Shown here: positions 52,047 to 60,046 of the stretch, piece by piece
Layout of the letters: each line of letters begins with the position of its first letter
Position numbering within the stretch: the first letter of the stretch is position 1
DNA from: Deltaproteobacteria bacterium
GTDB lineage: Bacteria; Myxococcota; Myxococcia; Myxococcales; JAHFDP01
Direction of reading: 5' to 3'
DNA: 62,468 nt
Assembly (NCBI GenBank): GCA_023248955.1
Contig: JAHFDP010000015.1
Location: 1-62,468 of the forward strand
Translations under genes and position numbers: made by a program
The notes under the pieces: generated by a model
Seen by the model: the letters and a program-made list of their open reading frames with translations, nothing else
What the model was told of the DNA's origin: nothing
Databases searched by the model: none

Positions 52047-53549
52047 GTGACCAGACTGCGATCTTTTTGTTGGGCGAGCGTGATGTTGGTGTCCGTCGTG
52101 GCGCAGGCCGAGGATGCTCCACCGACGACACCACCACCCTCCCCGACCACGAATCCGCTCGCCGATCCGGCGTCGCTCTTCGGGACGTCCGGTCAGGCCG
52201 GCGCCACCGCGGGTCTCGGATTCGGACAGCTCGACGGGAATTTCTGGGTGCAGATGCGCACCACGTTCGATCTGAATCTCGGCGACATCGGACTCGGACT
52301 GCAGGTGCCGCTCAACCTGCTCGCCTACACCACCAGCGCCACGCCGACGCGCGACGATCTCACCTACTTCCACATCATCCGCAAAGCCGATTGGCCCAAG
52401 CCGTCCTCCAGCAACTACCAGCAGTATCTCCAACTCGTGCGTTACGTTCGCTACGGCCACAAGCGCGATCCGCTCTACGCGCTGGTCGGACAGATCTACG
52501 GAAGCTCGATGGGCCACGGCACGATCATCGACCGCACCAACAACTCGCTCAACCCGCTACACCCGAAGTACGGCCTCGACTTCGAGGTCAACGCGGCAAC
52601 GGGTGGGATCGAATTTTTCACCAACTCGCTGGCCTGGCCGGGCACCAATGTGGTGGGCGCGCGTGCGTATGCGCGGCCGACGGTGATCGCGGGCGGCGCC
52701 GGATCGTTGCTCGACACCTGGGCCGTCGGCGCTTCGATCGTTACCGATCGCAACGCGCCCTTGACGCTCGCGACTTCGGGACTCGACAAAAATGGAAGCC
52801 CCTGCTCCGGTTCCTGTCTCGCGACCGGCGACGACGGTTTGCCCATCGCGGCCACCGAAACGGCCATGCGCGTTTTCGGCGTCGACACCGAACTTCAGCT
52901 TTTGCACAACGCGGTGCTCGATTTCATTCCCTACGTCGATTTCAACCGCGAAGTCGGCGCCGGCAACGGACTTCACGCCGGCATTCAGACCAATTTCACT
53001 TTTCCAATTCTGGCCACCGTGAATCTCTGGACCAAGCTCGAATATCGCTTGATGCAGCCGGCCTACATCCCCGGCTACTTCGACGCGGCCTATGAATTAC
53101 AACGTTATACATTTCCGATCATCCCCGATCTCTCCGTTCCCAAGGCCGCGGCGGGCGTTGCGCTTCGTGCGCGCAACGGAACCGGGCTGGTTCCCGGTGT
53201 CTACGGAGAAGCGACGTTCCAATTTTTGGGCATGGCCGACATCGGCGCGACCTACACAGCGACGCCGGGCATTCGCAATTCCTCGACGGTGATGGCGTTC
53301 GCCACGTTGCCGAAGTTCGACACGGTGAAGGTCACCGCCTACTACCTGCGCAAAAATTTCGAAGGGCTCAGCGACGTCGCCGGACTCGACGAACGCAGCA
53401 TGTTGGTGGGTGCGCTGCTCTACAAAATTTTCGGGCCGGTCTATCTGATGGCGGCGTTCCAGCGCCACTGGGCAACCGATCCGATCACTGGAAAAATCGT
53501 GGGCACGAACGACTACAACTTCGGTTTGCAGAGCTATTTCCCGCTGTAA
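52047..53549 (+). CDS. outer-membrane beta-barrel-like protein (paralogue of 12446-14506)
   Basis: 500 residues from GTG 52047 (AAGGAGGG upstream). Signal peptide LRSFCWASVMLVSVVAQAEDA. A short Pro/Thr stretch precedes barrel-like strands. Shared blocks with the protein at 12446-14506: WPKPSSSNYQQY..VRYGHK, MGHGTIIDRTN, and YIPGYFDAAYELQRY. It lacks the long Ala/Pro spacer of its paralogue. The C terminus NFGLQSYFPL is compatible with an outer-membrane targeting end. Function unknown. Followed by an A+T-rich spacer before hicB. Confidence 0.78.
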   Translation: MTRLRSFCWASVMLVSVVAQAEDAPPTTPPPSPTTNPLADPASLFGTSGQAGATAGLGFGQLDGNFWVQMRTTFDLNLGDIGLGLQVPLNLLAYTTSATPTRDDLTYFHIIRKADWPKPSSSNYQQYLQLVRYVRYGHKRDPLYALVGQIYGSSMGHGTIIDRTNNSLNPLHPKYGLDFEVNAATGGIEFFTNSLAWPGTNVVGARAYARPTVIAGGAGSLLDTWAVGASIVTDRNAPLTLATSGLDKNGSPCSGSCLATGDDGLPIAATETAMRVFGVDTELQLLHNAVLDFIPYVDFNREVGAGNGLHAGIQTNFTFPILATVNLWTKLEYRLMQPAYIPGYFDAAYELQRYTFPIIPDLSVPKAAAGVALRARNGTGLVPGVYGEATFQFLGMADIGATYTATPGIRNSSTVMAFATLPKFDTVKVTAYYLRKNFEGLSDVAGLDERSMLVGALLYKIFGPVYLMAAFQRHWATDPITGKIVGTNDYNFGLQSYFPL

Positions 53550-53618
53550 CCCGCGCGGCGTCTACTCGAGCGCAAGGTTGTCAATGACGTTGTTGTAGCT
53601 TTTTATATTTAATTATAT

Positions 53619-54008
53619 TTAACCATTATGAACGAGCTGCTGCACGCGCTGGTGCGAAAGCCCAAGCAGCTCGCCTGCATCGCGTACACTGATGCCAGCT
53701 TTCGTCAGTGCCTTTGCTGCGCGCCGTAGTTCGTCCATCGCTTTGGCTTGTTCGCGTTCGACACGCTCACGGAAAGCACGCGCCTTCGTAATGGTAGCCA
53801 TTTCTACACCGTGCACGGTGATGCGCTCGACGAGCTCAGCCGTTGCTGCGCCCGGCGCGTCAGCGGCATCCAACGCTTCACGGATGCGCTCGCGTGACTG
53901 CTGGATCGTCCGTCCCTGTGTGTGAACGCCTTGAAGGCCCTTCGCGGTGGCCACCCACCACCCCTCTTCATCTCGCTCGAAAACCACGGTGTAGCGATGC
54001 TTCGTCAT
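53619..54008 (-). CDS. hicB: HicB-like antitoxin with C-terminal DNA-binding domain
   Basis: 129 residues. N-terminal HicB fold (YTVVFERDEEGWWVATAKGLQGVHTQGRTIQQSRERIREAL in order), followed by a central helix and a C-terminal HTH-like segment (SVRDAGELLGLSHQRVQQLV). It should neutralise HicA and repress the operon. ATG 54008 lies 10 bases after the hicA stop with GGAGAGAG as ribosome site. Second gene of hicA-hicB on the minus strand. The TTTTTATATTTAATTATATTT tract between it and the convergent outer-membrane protein is strikingly A+T-rich. Confidence 0.88.
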   Translation of the reverse strand: MTKHRYTVVFERDEEGWWVATAKGLQGVHTQGRTIQQSRERIREALDAADAPGAATAELVERITVHGVEMATITKARAFRERVEREQAKAMDELRRAAKALTKAGISVRDAGELLGLSHQRVQQLVHNG

Positions 54009-54018
54009 CGTCTCTCTC

Positions 54019-54276
54019 CTATCGGCTGAGCCATCCCTTACCCAAACATGGTTCCACATCGCGCTCAATCGACCGCAGAAGACCGTGGCCAAGATCATGG
54101 CCAGCGTGGAGGAGCAGGCTTCGCCCGCGACGGGCGGAGGCCAAGGGCCGCAGCATTTGGTGGACAGGTACGGTCGTTAGGCATGAACCGCATTGGACGC
54201 GAACATGCGATCCCTTCTGTCGGATTTCCAAGCAGCCGAGCGCACGGCGCTTGCGGAGAACTTCCTTGCCGGACAT
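54019..54276 (-). CDS. hicA: HicA-like mRNA interferase toxin with an 18-codon in-frame insertion
   Basis: 85 residues from ATG 54276. Starts MSGKEVLRKRRALGCLEIRQ and has the catalytic GSHVR His, then VQCGSCLTTVPVH. In HicA proteins this is followed directly by AGxDLGxGLLRSIERDxEPCLGKGWL, which reappears here after an extra QMLRPLASARRGRSLLLH. The extra 54 bases are the dispersed hairpin element (54111-54159) plus a 5-base target duplication. The frame stays open, but the insert lies before the second half of this very small double-stranded-RNA-binding-like fold, so activity may be changed or lost. Apparently leaderless (see promoter). Confidence 0.85.
   Translation of the reverse strand: MSGKEVLRKRRALGCLEIRQKGSHVRVQCGSCLTTVPVHQMLRPLASARRGRSLLLHAGHDLGHGLLRSIERDVEPCLGKGWLSR
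54106..54164. repeat. 49-bp dispersed hairpin element, copy 2 (inside hicA), with 5-bp target duplication
   Basis: Element 54111-54159, flanked by GTGGA at 54106-54110 and 54160-54164. Gap-free match to 35287-35335. Folds as CGCCCG-CGA-CGGGCG. The insertion length, 49 + 5 = 54 bases, is a multiple of three, so hicA is not frameshifted. On the plus strand the same bases would read SPATGGGQGPQH, nearly the peptide made by copy 1. Confidence 0.85.
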
Positions 54277-54283
54277 GTCTAGA

Positions 54284-54312
54284 AATATAGACAGATTTGT
54301 TTTTTCTGTCAA
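54284..54312 (-). promoter_or_regulatory. sigma-70 type promoter of hicAB
   Basis: Minus strand: TTGACA (54312-54307), 17-base spacer, TATATT (54289-54284). Near-consensus. The expected transcription start, about 7 bases downstream of the -10, coincides with the A of the hicA ATG (54276), so hicA mRNA is probably leaderless; no Shine-Dalgarno sequence precedes the ATG (TCTAGAC). Confidence 0.7.
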
Positions 54313-54328
54313 GCTAACTAGACAGAAA
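54303..54328. promoter_or_regulatory. hicAB operator candidate
   Basis: TTTCTGTC (54303-54310) and GACAGAAA (54321-54328) form perfect eight-base inverted arms around ten bases, overlapping the -35 element. A third GACAGA lies at 54290-54295 next to the -10. Such repeated half-sites over the promoter suit autorepression by HicB, whose C terminus has an HTH. Confidence 0.6.
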
Positions 54329-54345
54329 TAGGCACTTTCTCTTCT

Positions 54346-54422
54346 TGGTGGTGACGGGTGGAATCGAACCACCTACCTGCGGATTATGAGACCGCCGCTC
54401 TAGCCGAGTGAGCTACGTCACC
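54346..54422 (-). tRNA. tRNA-Met (CAT), elongator type
   Basis: 77 bases on the minus strand with a full cloverleaf: acceptor GGTGACG/CGTCACC, D-stem GCTC/GAGC, anticodon loop CTCATAA (anticodon CAT), T-arm GGTGG-TTCGATT-CCACC, discriminator A and an encoded CCA end. The first base pair is G-C, and the anticodon stem lacks the three G-C pairs typical of initiator tRNA, so it is not tRNA-fMet. A CAT tRNA modified to read AUA (tRNA-Ile2) cannot be excluded. The last anticodon-stem pair (T-T) is mismatched. hicAB starts about 70 bases downstream on the same strand. Confidence 0.93.
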
Positions 54423-54478
54423 GGATCTCTATGCGGCACGATCTACCGGCGCACGCGCGGTGCTGTCAAACACACGTC

Positions 54479-54661
54479 CTACTCGTCCTGCCGCGCGACG
54501 TAGACCGCGAATCCTTCCGACTCTTCCTGCGCGACGTGCACGTCGATCGGCCGACAGCAGACTTCGCAATCCTGCACGTAGGATTGCTGATCGCCGCCGC
54601 CGGGATCGATCCAGATCGAGAGCTCTTCGCCGCAGTAGGGGCAGGTGATGTCGTGAGGCAT
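54479..54661 (-). CDS. CPXCG motif-containing Cys-rich small protein
   Basis: 60 residues from ATG 54661, typical for this family. Starts MPHDITCPYCGEELSIWID (Cys7, Cys10) with a second pair in QDCEVCCRPIDV (Cys32, Cys35, Cys36), so a zinc ribbon. Function unknown. It lies upstream of the tRNA on the same strand and is divergent from the aldo/keto reductase across 23 bases. The longer frame upstream is a shadow of that reductase. Confidence 0.9.
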   Translation of the reverse strand: MPHDITCPYCGEELSIWIDPGGGDQQSYVQDCEVCCRPIDVHVAQEESEGFAVYVARQDE

Positions 54662-54684
54662 TGGCGACGCTGTATATAACGACG

Positions 54685-55650
54685 ATGACCTCTCCGTGGA
54701 TGAACCGTCGTGGCAGCGCGGCACCACTCGTGACGCTCGGTTGCATGAACTTCGGCAAACGCACGAGCGAAACCGAATCGCGGCGCATCCTCGAGCGCGC
54801 ACTCGAGCGTGGCGTGCGGACGTTCGACACGGCCAACGTTTACAACGACGGCGCGTCCGAGCGGATTTTGGGCGAGGCGTTGCGCGGGCAATGCGACGTG
54901 TTTGTGGCTACTAAGGTTGGCCTCGATGGGCTCTTCCGCGGGAAGGCCGAGGGCCTTGGGCACACCACGGTCATCGGTGCGCTCGAGCGGAGTCTGGAAC
55001 GGCTCAAAATGGATCGTATTGCATTGTATTACCTGCACGCGCCCGATCACCGCACGCCGTTCGACGAGACGCTGGACGCGCTAACCGAGTTGCACCAAGC
55101 CGGTCGCATCGAACGATTCGGCGTTTCCAATTTTTCGTCATGGAGCGTGTTGGAGATGATTCACGCTTGCGATGCCCGCAAGGTGCCACGGCCGGTGGCG
55201 TCGCAGGTGCTCTACAACGCGGCGGTTCGGCAGATCGAGCTCGAACACTTGGCGTTTTGTGAAAAGTACGCGGTGCACGTCACGGTCTACAATCCGCTCG
55301 CGGGCGGCCTGTTGGTGGGCACGGTCAAACGTGGAGAGACGCCGACTGCTGGAACGCGGTTCGCGACGAACCGTCTCTATCCGCGCCGCTATTTGACCGA
55401 TCGCATGCTGAAGTTTGCGGAAGCGTTCTGCCACCTCGCTGCTTCCGAGCAGCGCAGCATGGTGGATCTCGCTTATGGATGGATTGCGGCACAGTCCCGC
55501 GTGGATTCGATCTTGATTGGACCAGCGTCGGTGGCGCATCTGGATGCCGCGTTAGATGCGCTGGCGCGCCCGTTGCCCGAAAGCACGCGCACCGCGATCG
55601 CGCAACTGCAGCGCGACTTTGATGGCACGGACGCGACCTACGCGCGCTGA
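54685..55650 (+). CDS. aldo/keto reductase
   Basis: 321 residues, ATG 54685. TIM-barrel NADPH-dependent reductase. Catalytic tetrad: Asp48 (FDTANVYN), Tyr53, Lys77 (ATKVG) and His118 (YYLHAPD). NADPH-binding region near the C terminus (SILIGPASVAHLDAAL). The LYYLHAPDHRTPFDETLDAL segment is near the aflatoxin-aldehyde-reductase-like subgroup (AKR7). TTG at 54661 in frame is possible but less likely. Its stop overlaps the PhyH gene start (TGATG). Confidence 0.93.
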   Translation: MTSPWMNRRGSAAPLVTLGCMNFGKRTSETESRRILERALERGVRTFDTANVYNDGASERILGEALRGQCDVFVATKVGLDGLFRGKAEGLGHTTVIGALERSLERLKMDRIALYYLHAPDHRTPFDETLDALTELHQAGRIERFGVSNFSSWSVLEMIHACDARKVPRPVASQVLYNAAVRQIELEHLAFCEKYAVHVTVYNPLAGGLLVGTVKRGETPTAGTRFATNRLYPRRYLTDRMLKFAEAFCHLAASEQRSMVDLAYGWIAAQSRVDSILIGPASVAHLDAALDALARPLPESTRTAIAQLQRDFDGTDATYAR

Positions 55651-56429
55651 TGCTGACGAACGATGCGCGCTCCCTTTCGCTCGCCGAACCGCTCGCGCAT
55701 TTCGCTGAGCATGGCTGGGCGCGGCTCGGCGTGGTGCTTCGCGATGATGCGCTGATAGCGCTGCGCGCCCGTGTCGACGCCATCATGCTCGGTGAAATAC
55801 GGCATCCCGATTTTTTCTTTCAGCGCGATTCCGCGAGCGGCGACTACTTCGATCTCGATTTCGATTCGCGCGCCACGCGGGGCTGGGCCGGGCCGCGGCT
55901 CGATTACCGTAAGATCGAAAAGATCGAACGCGATCCGTTTTTTCGAAGCTTGATTGCCAATCCGCTCTTCGAACGCATCGCGCGCACGCTCCTCTCTGGC
56001 GACATCGCGCTGTATCGCGCGGCAATCTTTTCCAAAGCAGCGGCGGGTGGAACCGAATTGCCGTGGCACCAAGATGGCGGTCGCATGTGGGGACTCGATC
56101 GCGATCCGACACTGCAAATCTGGACGGCGTTGGACGACGCACCGATCGAGTCTGGACCCGTGGAAATCGTTCCGGGAACGCATCGCGCGGGACTGGCGAG
56201 CGCGTTCGGTGGCCGCGTACCAGCGGCGCTGACGCAAACAATCGAATCGGGAAAGCCGCTCCCCGCGCGGGCCGGCGAAGTTTTGCTGGTGCACAATCAT
56301 CTCTGGCATCGCTCGGGACGCAACACCACGGGAAGGCCGCGGCGGGCGATTTCAATTTGCTTGATGAGCGCCGAGACGAAGTGCACGCGCAAGCGGCGCG
56401 CGCCGCGAACGTTCGAACGAATTTTTTAG
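55650..56429 (+). CDS. phytanoyl-CoA dioxygenase (PhyH) family protein
   Basis: 259 residues. Fe(II)/2-oxoglutarate-dependent dioxygenase fold: HxD at His140/Asp142 (LPWHQDGGRMWG), distal His220 and an Arg shortly after (NHLWHRSGRN). TALDDAPIESGPVEIVPGTH is a family-typical strand-turn. Substrate unknown; PhyH proteins hydroxylate fatty acyl chains, small metabolites or peptides. Coupled to the aldo/keto reductase by overlapping codons, suggesting a two-step modification. Confidence 0.9.
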   Translation: MLTNDARSLSLAEPLAHFAEHGWARLGVVLRDDALIALRARVDAIMLGEIRHPDFFFQRDSASGDYFDLDFDSRATRGWAGPRLDYRKIEKIERDPFFRSLIANPLFERIARTLLSGDIALYRAAIFSKAAAGGTELPWHQDGGRMWGLDRDPTLQIWTALDDAPIESGPVEIVPGTHRAGLASAFGGRVPAALTQTIESGKPLPARAGEVLLVHNHLWHRSGRNTTGRPRRAISICLMSAETKCTRKRRAPRTFERIF

Positions 56430-57223
56430 GCGGTTGGCGCCGCCGACTTCACGGCCCAATAGTCGTACAGCGTGCGCGCGCTCTCGTAGGAAGTCGCCGC
56501 GCGAAACACGAATCGATACCCGCCACGATCAAACTGCGCGCGCTGTTGCACCAGCGCCGCGAGGCCTTCCTCTTTCTCGAGCGCGGCGGCCAACTCGGGA
56601 TGCTGGCAAAGGACGATCGGCCGCTGACCTTCCGACTGCACCATCAACACGCTCGAGATCTGCAACGCGCCAGGTGCCGTGACCAGCGGTGCCGCTTCTG
56701 CTGCGGCATGCCGCGCTTCGAGGCGAATCATCCGCGCTTTGGCTTCGGGGATGTTCGCCTCGATCGCCGCGCCGACCCAATCGAGCAGACGTTCGCGAAC
56801 CGTGGCGATGTCCTCGGCGGTAGCGATGGGTTGCACACCGCCCTCGCGACGCACGGCCGCGGCAAGCAGTGAAATTTCTTTCAGATAGATATTCTTTTGA
56901 CTATCTGGAATATAATACATTAAAATTAGATGGACTTTTTTTCCGTCGATCGCGCCGTAGTCGATCCCGACCGGACTCCAGCCCACGGCGCAGACCAGCT
57001 CGCCGTTGCCGCTGGCACGCACGTGCGGACAGGCCACGCCCATTCCGATGCCCGTGTTCATGGCGCGCTCGCGCACCATCATCGCTTCGTAGAGCTCAGG
57101 GACACCCGGGAGATCGGGCACGGCTTCGATCAGGTTCGCCAAATACTCCAGCGACTTTCCCTTGTCCGCGGCGGGAACTTCAACGAGCCGGCCTTCGCGC
57201 AACGCGGTCAGAAGTGCTTTCAT
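56426..57223 (-). CDS. PTS EIIA (fructose/mannitol, PtsN-like) domain protein with C-terminal extension
   Basis: 265 residues from ATG 57223 with GGAGG upstream. Residues 1-~150 are an EIIA type-2 domain with the phosphorylatable His67 in VACPHVRAS. Then ~100 residues (ALQISSVLMVQSEGQRPIVLCQ onward) with no family I recognise. No EIIB/EIIC or HPr in the window, so a regulatory role like PtsN is likelier than sugar uptake. It follows mgtA on the same strand, separated by three hairpins. The 3' end overlaps the convergent PhyH gene by four bases. Confidence 0.88.
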   Translation of the reverse strand: MKALLTALREGRLVEVPAADKGKSLEYLANLIEAVPDLPGVPELYEAMMVRERAMNTGIGMGVACPHVRASGNGELVCAVGWSPVGIDYGAIDGKKVHLILMYYIPDSQKNIYLKEISLLAAAVRREGGVQPIATAEDIATVRERLLDWVGAAIEANIPEAKARMIRLEARHAAAEAAPLVTAPGALQISSVLMVQSEGQRPIVLCQHPELAAALEKEEGLAALVQQRAQFDRGGYRFVFRAATSYESARTLYDYWAVKSAAPTA

Positions 57224-57240
57224 TGATGTACCCTCCTCCG

Positions 57241-57299
57241 CCCCCCTGGACAGGGGGGAACCGGGGCTCTGCCCCGCGGCGCTTGTCGGCAAAGCCGAC
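57241..57299. repeat. three tandem hairpins between mgtA and the EIIA-like gene
   Basis: CCCCCCT-GGAC-AGGGGGG (57241-57258), CGGGGC-TCT-GCCCCG (57262-57276) and GTCGGC-AAA-GCCGAC (57285-57299), each with a perfect stem. Together they occupy the leader of the EIIA-like gene (minus strand), ending 18 bases from its ATG. They could be an intercistronic attenuator or stabiliser or a copy of a structured intergenic repeat; compare 9925-9999. Confidence 0.65.
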
Positions 57300-57336
57300 C
57301 TTCGCACCTGCCCCGCTTTCCTAAATTCGACTCCAT

Positions 57337-59994
57337 CTAGTCGGCACCATAACGCTTAATGAAGCGCGTCTTCATGAAATGGGTGAGCGCGCAATAGGCG
57401 ACGACCGTCGCCACCATCCACGGCCAGAACGAGAGTGGGAGCGGAACCAGGCCGACGTAGCTGGCGAGCGGTGAATACGGCAACGCGCTGGCCGCGGCCA
57501 TGACGGTGAGCGTGGTTGCGGTCAATGGCCAGCTGGCGCGGCTCTGGAAAAACGGCACGCGGTTGGTGCGAATGATGTGCACGATCAGCGTTTGCGTGAG
57601 AATCGATTCCACGAACCAGCCGGAGTGAAAGAGACTTTCGTAGTGCGTCTTCATCGCGGGATCGTGCGTGGTCGTGAAGGCGATGCAATTGAATCCGTAG
57701 AGCATCAGGAAGTAGGTCGTGTAGTCGAAGATGGAGCTCATCGGCCCGATCCAAACCATGAAGCGCTTGATGCTGTCGATGTTCCACTTGCGCGGTTTCT
57801 GCAAATACTCTTCGTCGACGCGGTCCGCGGGAATGCCGACTTGCGAAAAATCGTACAGCAGGTTGTTCACCAGGACCTGAATCGGCGCCATGGGAAGGAA
57901 CGGCAGGAACGCGCTGCCGCCGACCACGCTGAACATGTTTCCGAAGTTCGAGCTGGCGCCCATCTTGATGTACTTGATGATGTTGCCGAAGACCTTGCGC
58001 CCCTCGAGAATTCCGTCTTCGAGCACCAGCAAACTTTTTTTGAGGAGGATGATGTCGGCCGATTCCTTGGCCACGTCGACGGCGGTGTCGACGGAGATTC
58101 CGACGTCCGCGGTCTTCATCGCGGGCGCGTCGTTGATGCCGTCGCCCATGAAACCGACCACGTGCCCGCCTCGTTGCAGCGCGCGAATGATGTCCTCTTT
58201 TTGCGACGGCGTGAGGCGCGCGAAGACGTTTGATTTCTGCGCGATGTCGGTGAGCGCTTCGTCGGAGAGACCGCGCAATTGATCACCGGTAACCACGTTC
58301 TCCGAGGGAAGTCCCACGTCCTTGCAGACTTTCCGCGTGACCAGCGCGTTGTCGCCGGTGAGAATTTTGGTGACCACCCCGCTCTTCTTGAGCGCCTCCA
58401 ACGCCGCGGAAGCTGAGTCTTTGGGGGGATCGAAAAATGCCAAGTAGCCGAGCAAGATGAGATCGCTCTCGTCGGCGGCGGAAAAAATTTCTTGGTCGCG
58501 CGGAAATTCGCGGTAGCCGATGGCGATCACGCGGTAGCCATCGCTCGCAAGATGCTCGAACTCCTCCATCAGATCCTGCTTGAGGATGTCGATGAGCGGA
58601 AAAATCTCTTCGTCGACCTGGTAGCGGCTGCAGACCTGAAAAATTTCTTCCACCGCGCCTTTGCAGATAAGCACGTGATCGCCTTCGTAATCGATCACCA
58701 CCGACATGCGGCGGCGCTGAAAGTCGAAGGGAATTTCGTCGACCTTGCGGCAGCTGCGCTCCACGTCGAGATCGCTGTGCGCAAGCACCGCGCGATCGAG
58801 CAGATTGCGCAAGCCGGTCTGGTAGTAGGAATTCATGTAGGCGTAGCGCAGCACGTCTTCGGATTCGCGATTGGTCACGTCGACGTAGCGCTCGAGCACG
58901 ATGCGATCTTGCGTGAGCGTGCCGGTCTTGTCGGTGCAGAGCACGTCCATGGCGCCGAAGTTTTGGATCGAGTTGAGACGCTTGACGATTACCTGCTTCT
59001 TGCTCATCGCCAGCGCGCCTTTGGAGAGGTTCACGGTGACGATCATCGGCAACATCTCGGGCGTCAGGCCCACCGCCACCGAGAGACCGAACAGGAGCGC
59101 GTCGGCCCAATTGTGTTTGGAAAGGCCGACGATGAAGAAAACCACCGTCACCATCACCACCATGAAGCGAATCATCAGCCAGGTGAAGCTCTCGATGCCG
59201 CGATCGAAACTGGTGAGCACGCGGCGATCGCCGAGTCGCGCGGAGATGGCGCCGAAGTAGGTCCGCGCGCCGGTGTTGACGACCAGACCGCGCGCGGTGC
59301 CGGAGAGCACGTTGCTTCCTTGGAAGCAGGCGTTGGACAAATCAATGGCGTTTTTCCCCTCGGCGGAAACCGGCGCCGCGGATTTTTCGATCGGCATCGA
59401 TTCGCCGGTGAGTGCGGCTTGGCTGACGAAAAAATCTTTCGTGGAGAGCAGTCGCAAATCGGCCGGTATGATGTCGCCGGCGGCGAGTGCCACGATGTCA
59501 CCGGGGACGAGATCGCGCAGCGGAATTTCGATTTCCTTGCCGGCGCGCACGACCGTGCAGGTCGCTTTCACCATCGCGAGTAATTTCTCTACGGCACTCG
59601 AGGAACGACGCTCCTGCACGTATTGAAGCCCGACGCTCAACACCACCATTCCGCCGACGACCACGGCCGCGCGCACGTCGCCCATCCAGAGCGAGACCAC
59701 AGCGATGACGAGCAACTGAATGACCAGCGGATTTTTCGATCGCTGAAAAATTTCGCCGAAGAAGCCGAGCCGACGCGTGTGCTCGACTTCGTTGGGGCCA
59801 ATGCGTTGTTGACGTTCTTCGACTTGCTCGGGCGCGAGGCCTTTGTCCGTGGCGGAGAGCCGCGTCAGCACGGCTTCGGCGGTTAGCGCGCCGCACTCGA
59901 GCATTTCCCGTTCGCCGTGCGTCGCGGACTCCGTTGCACGCACGGGTTTCCCATTGGTGGCGACGGCTGACGAGCGCGCGGAGGATGTGGCCAT
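57337..59994 (-). CDS. mgtA: magnesium-type P-type ATPase (MgtA family, class IIIB)
   Basis: 885 residues, ATG 59994 with AAGGAT upstream. Actuator TGES (~196-199), phosphorylation DKTGTLT (Asp355), GDGINDAPA hinge, and the MgtA-type membrane motif PEMLPMIVTVNLSKGA. C-terminal membrane segments (IQVLVNNLLYDFSQVGIPADRVD) match Mg2+ importers. Imports Mg2+ (or Ni2+) across the inner membrane. No Mg2+ riboswitch can be placed in the ~50-base leader. The gene precedes the EIIA-like gene. Confidence 0.94.
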   Translation of the reverse strand: MATSSARSSAVATNGKPVRATESATHGEREMLECGALTAEAVLTRLSATDKGLAPEQVEERQQRIGPNEVEHTRRLGFFGEIFQRSKNPLVIQLLVIAVVSLWMGDVRAAVVVGGMVVLSVGLQYVQERRSSSAVEKLLAMVKATCTVVRAGKEIEIPLRDLVPGDIVALAAGDIIPADLRLLSTKDFFVSQAALTGESMPIEKSAAPVSAEGKNAIDLSNACFQGSNVLSGTARGLVVNTGARTYFGAISARLGDRRVLTSFDRGIESFTWLMIRFMVVMVTVVFFIVGLSKHNWADALLFGLSVAVGLTPEMLPMIVTVNLSKGALAMSKKQVIVKRLNSIQNFGAMDVLCTDKTGTLTQDRIVLERYVDVTNRESEDVLRYAYMNSYYQTGLRNLLDRAVLAHSDLDVERSCRKVDEIPFDFQRRRMSVVIDYEGDHVLICKGAVEEIFQVCSRYQVDEEIFPLIDILKQDLMEEFEHLASDGYRVIAIGYREFPRDQEIFSAADESDLILLGYLAFFDPPKDSASAALEALKKSGVVTKILTGDNALVTRKVCKDVGLPSENVVTGDQLRGLSDEALTDIAQKSNVFARLTPSQKEDIIRALQRGGHVVGFMGDGINDAPAMKTADVGISVDTAVDVAKESADIILLKKSLLVLEDGILEGRKVFGNIIKYIKMGASSNFGNMFSVVGGSAFLPFLPMAPIQVLVNNLLYDFSQVGIPADRVDEEYLQKPRKWNIDSIKRFMVWIGPMSSIFDYTTYFLMLYGFNCIAFTTTHDPAMKTHYESLFHSGWFVESILTQTLIVHIIRTNRVPFFQSRASWPLTATTLTVMAAASALPYSPLASYVGLVPLPLSFWPWMVATVVAYCALTHFMKTRFIKRYGAD

Positions 59995-60046
59995 CGGAAT
60001 TATCCTTAGACGGAAAGCGGCGTTGCGCACGCATCAAATGCGTCTA

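Noticed and set aside
54048-54290. Plus-strand frame antisense to hicA, including SPATGGGQGPQH
   Set aside because: HicA family motifs on the minus strand and the promoter orientation make the minus strand the coding one; the plus-strand peptide comes from the repeat.
59995-60046. Mg2+ riboswitch (M-box or mgtA leader) upstream of mgtA
   Set aside because: Only about 50 bases separate mgtA from the preceding gene, too short for either, and no matching motif was seen.
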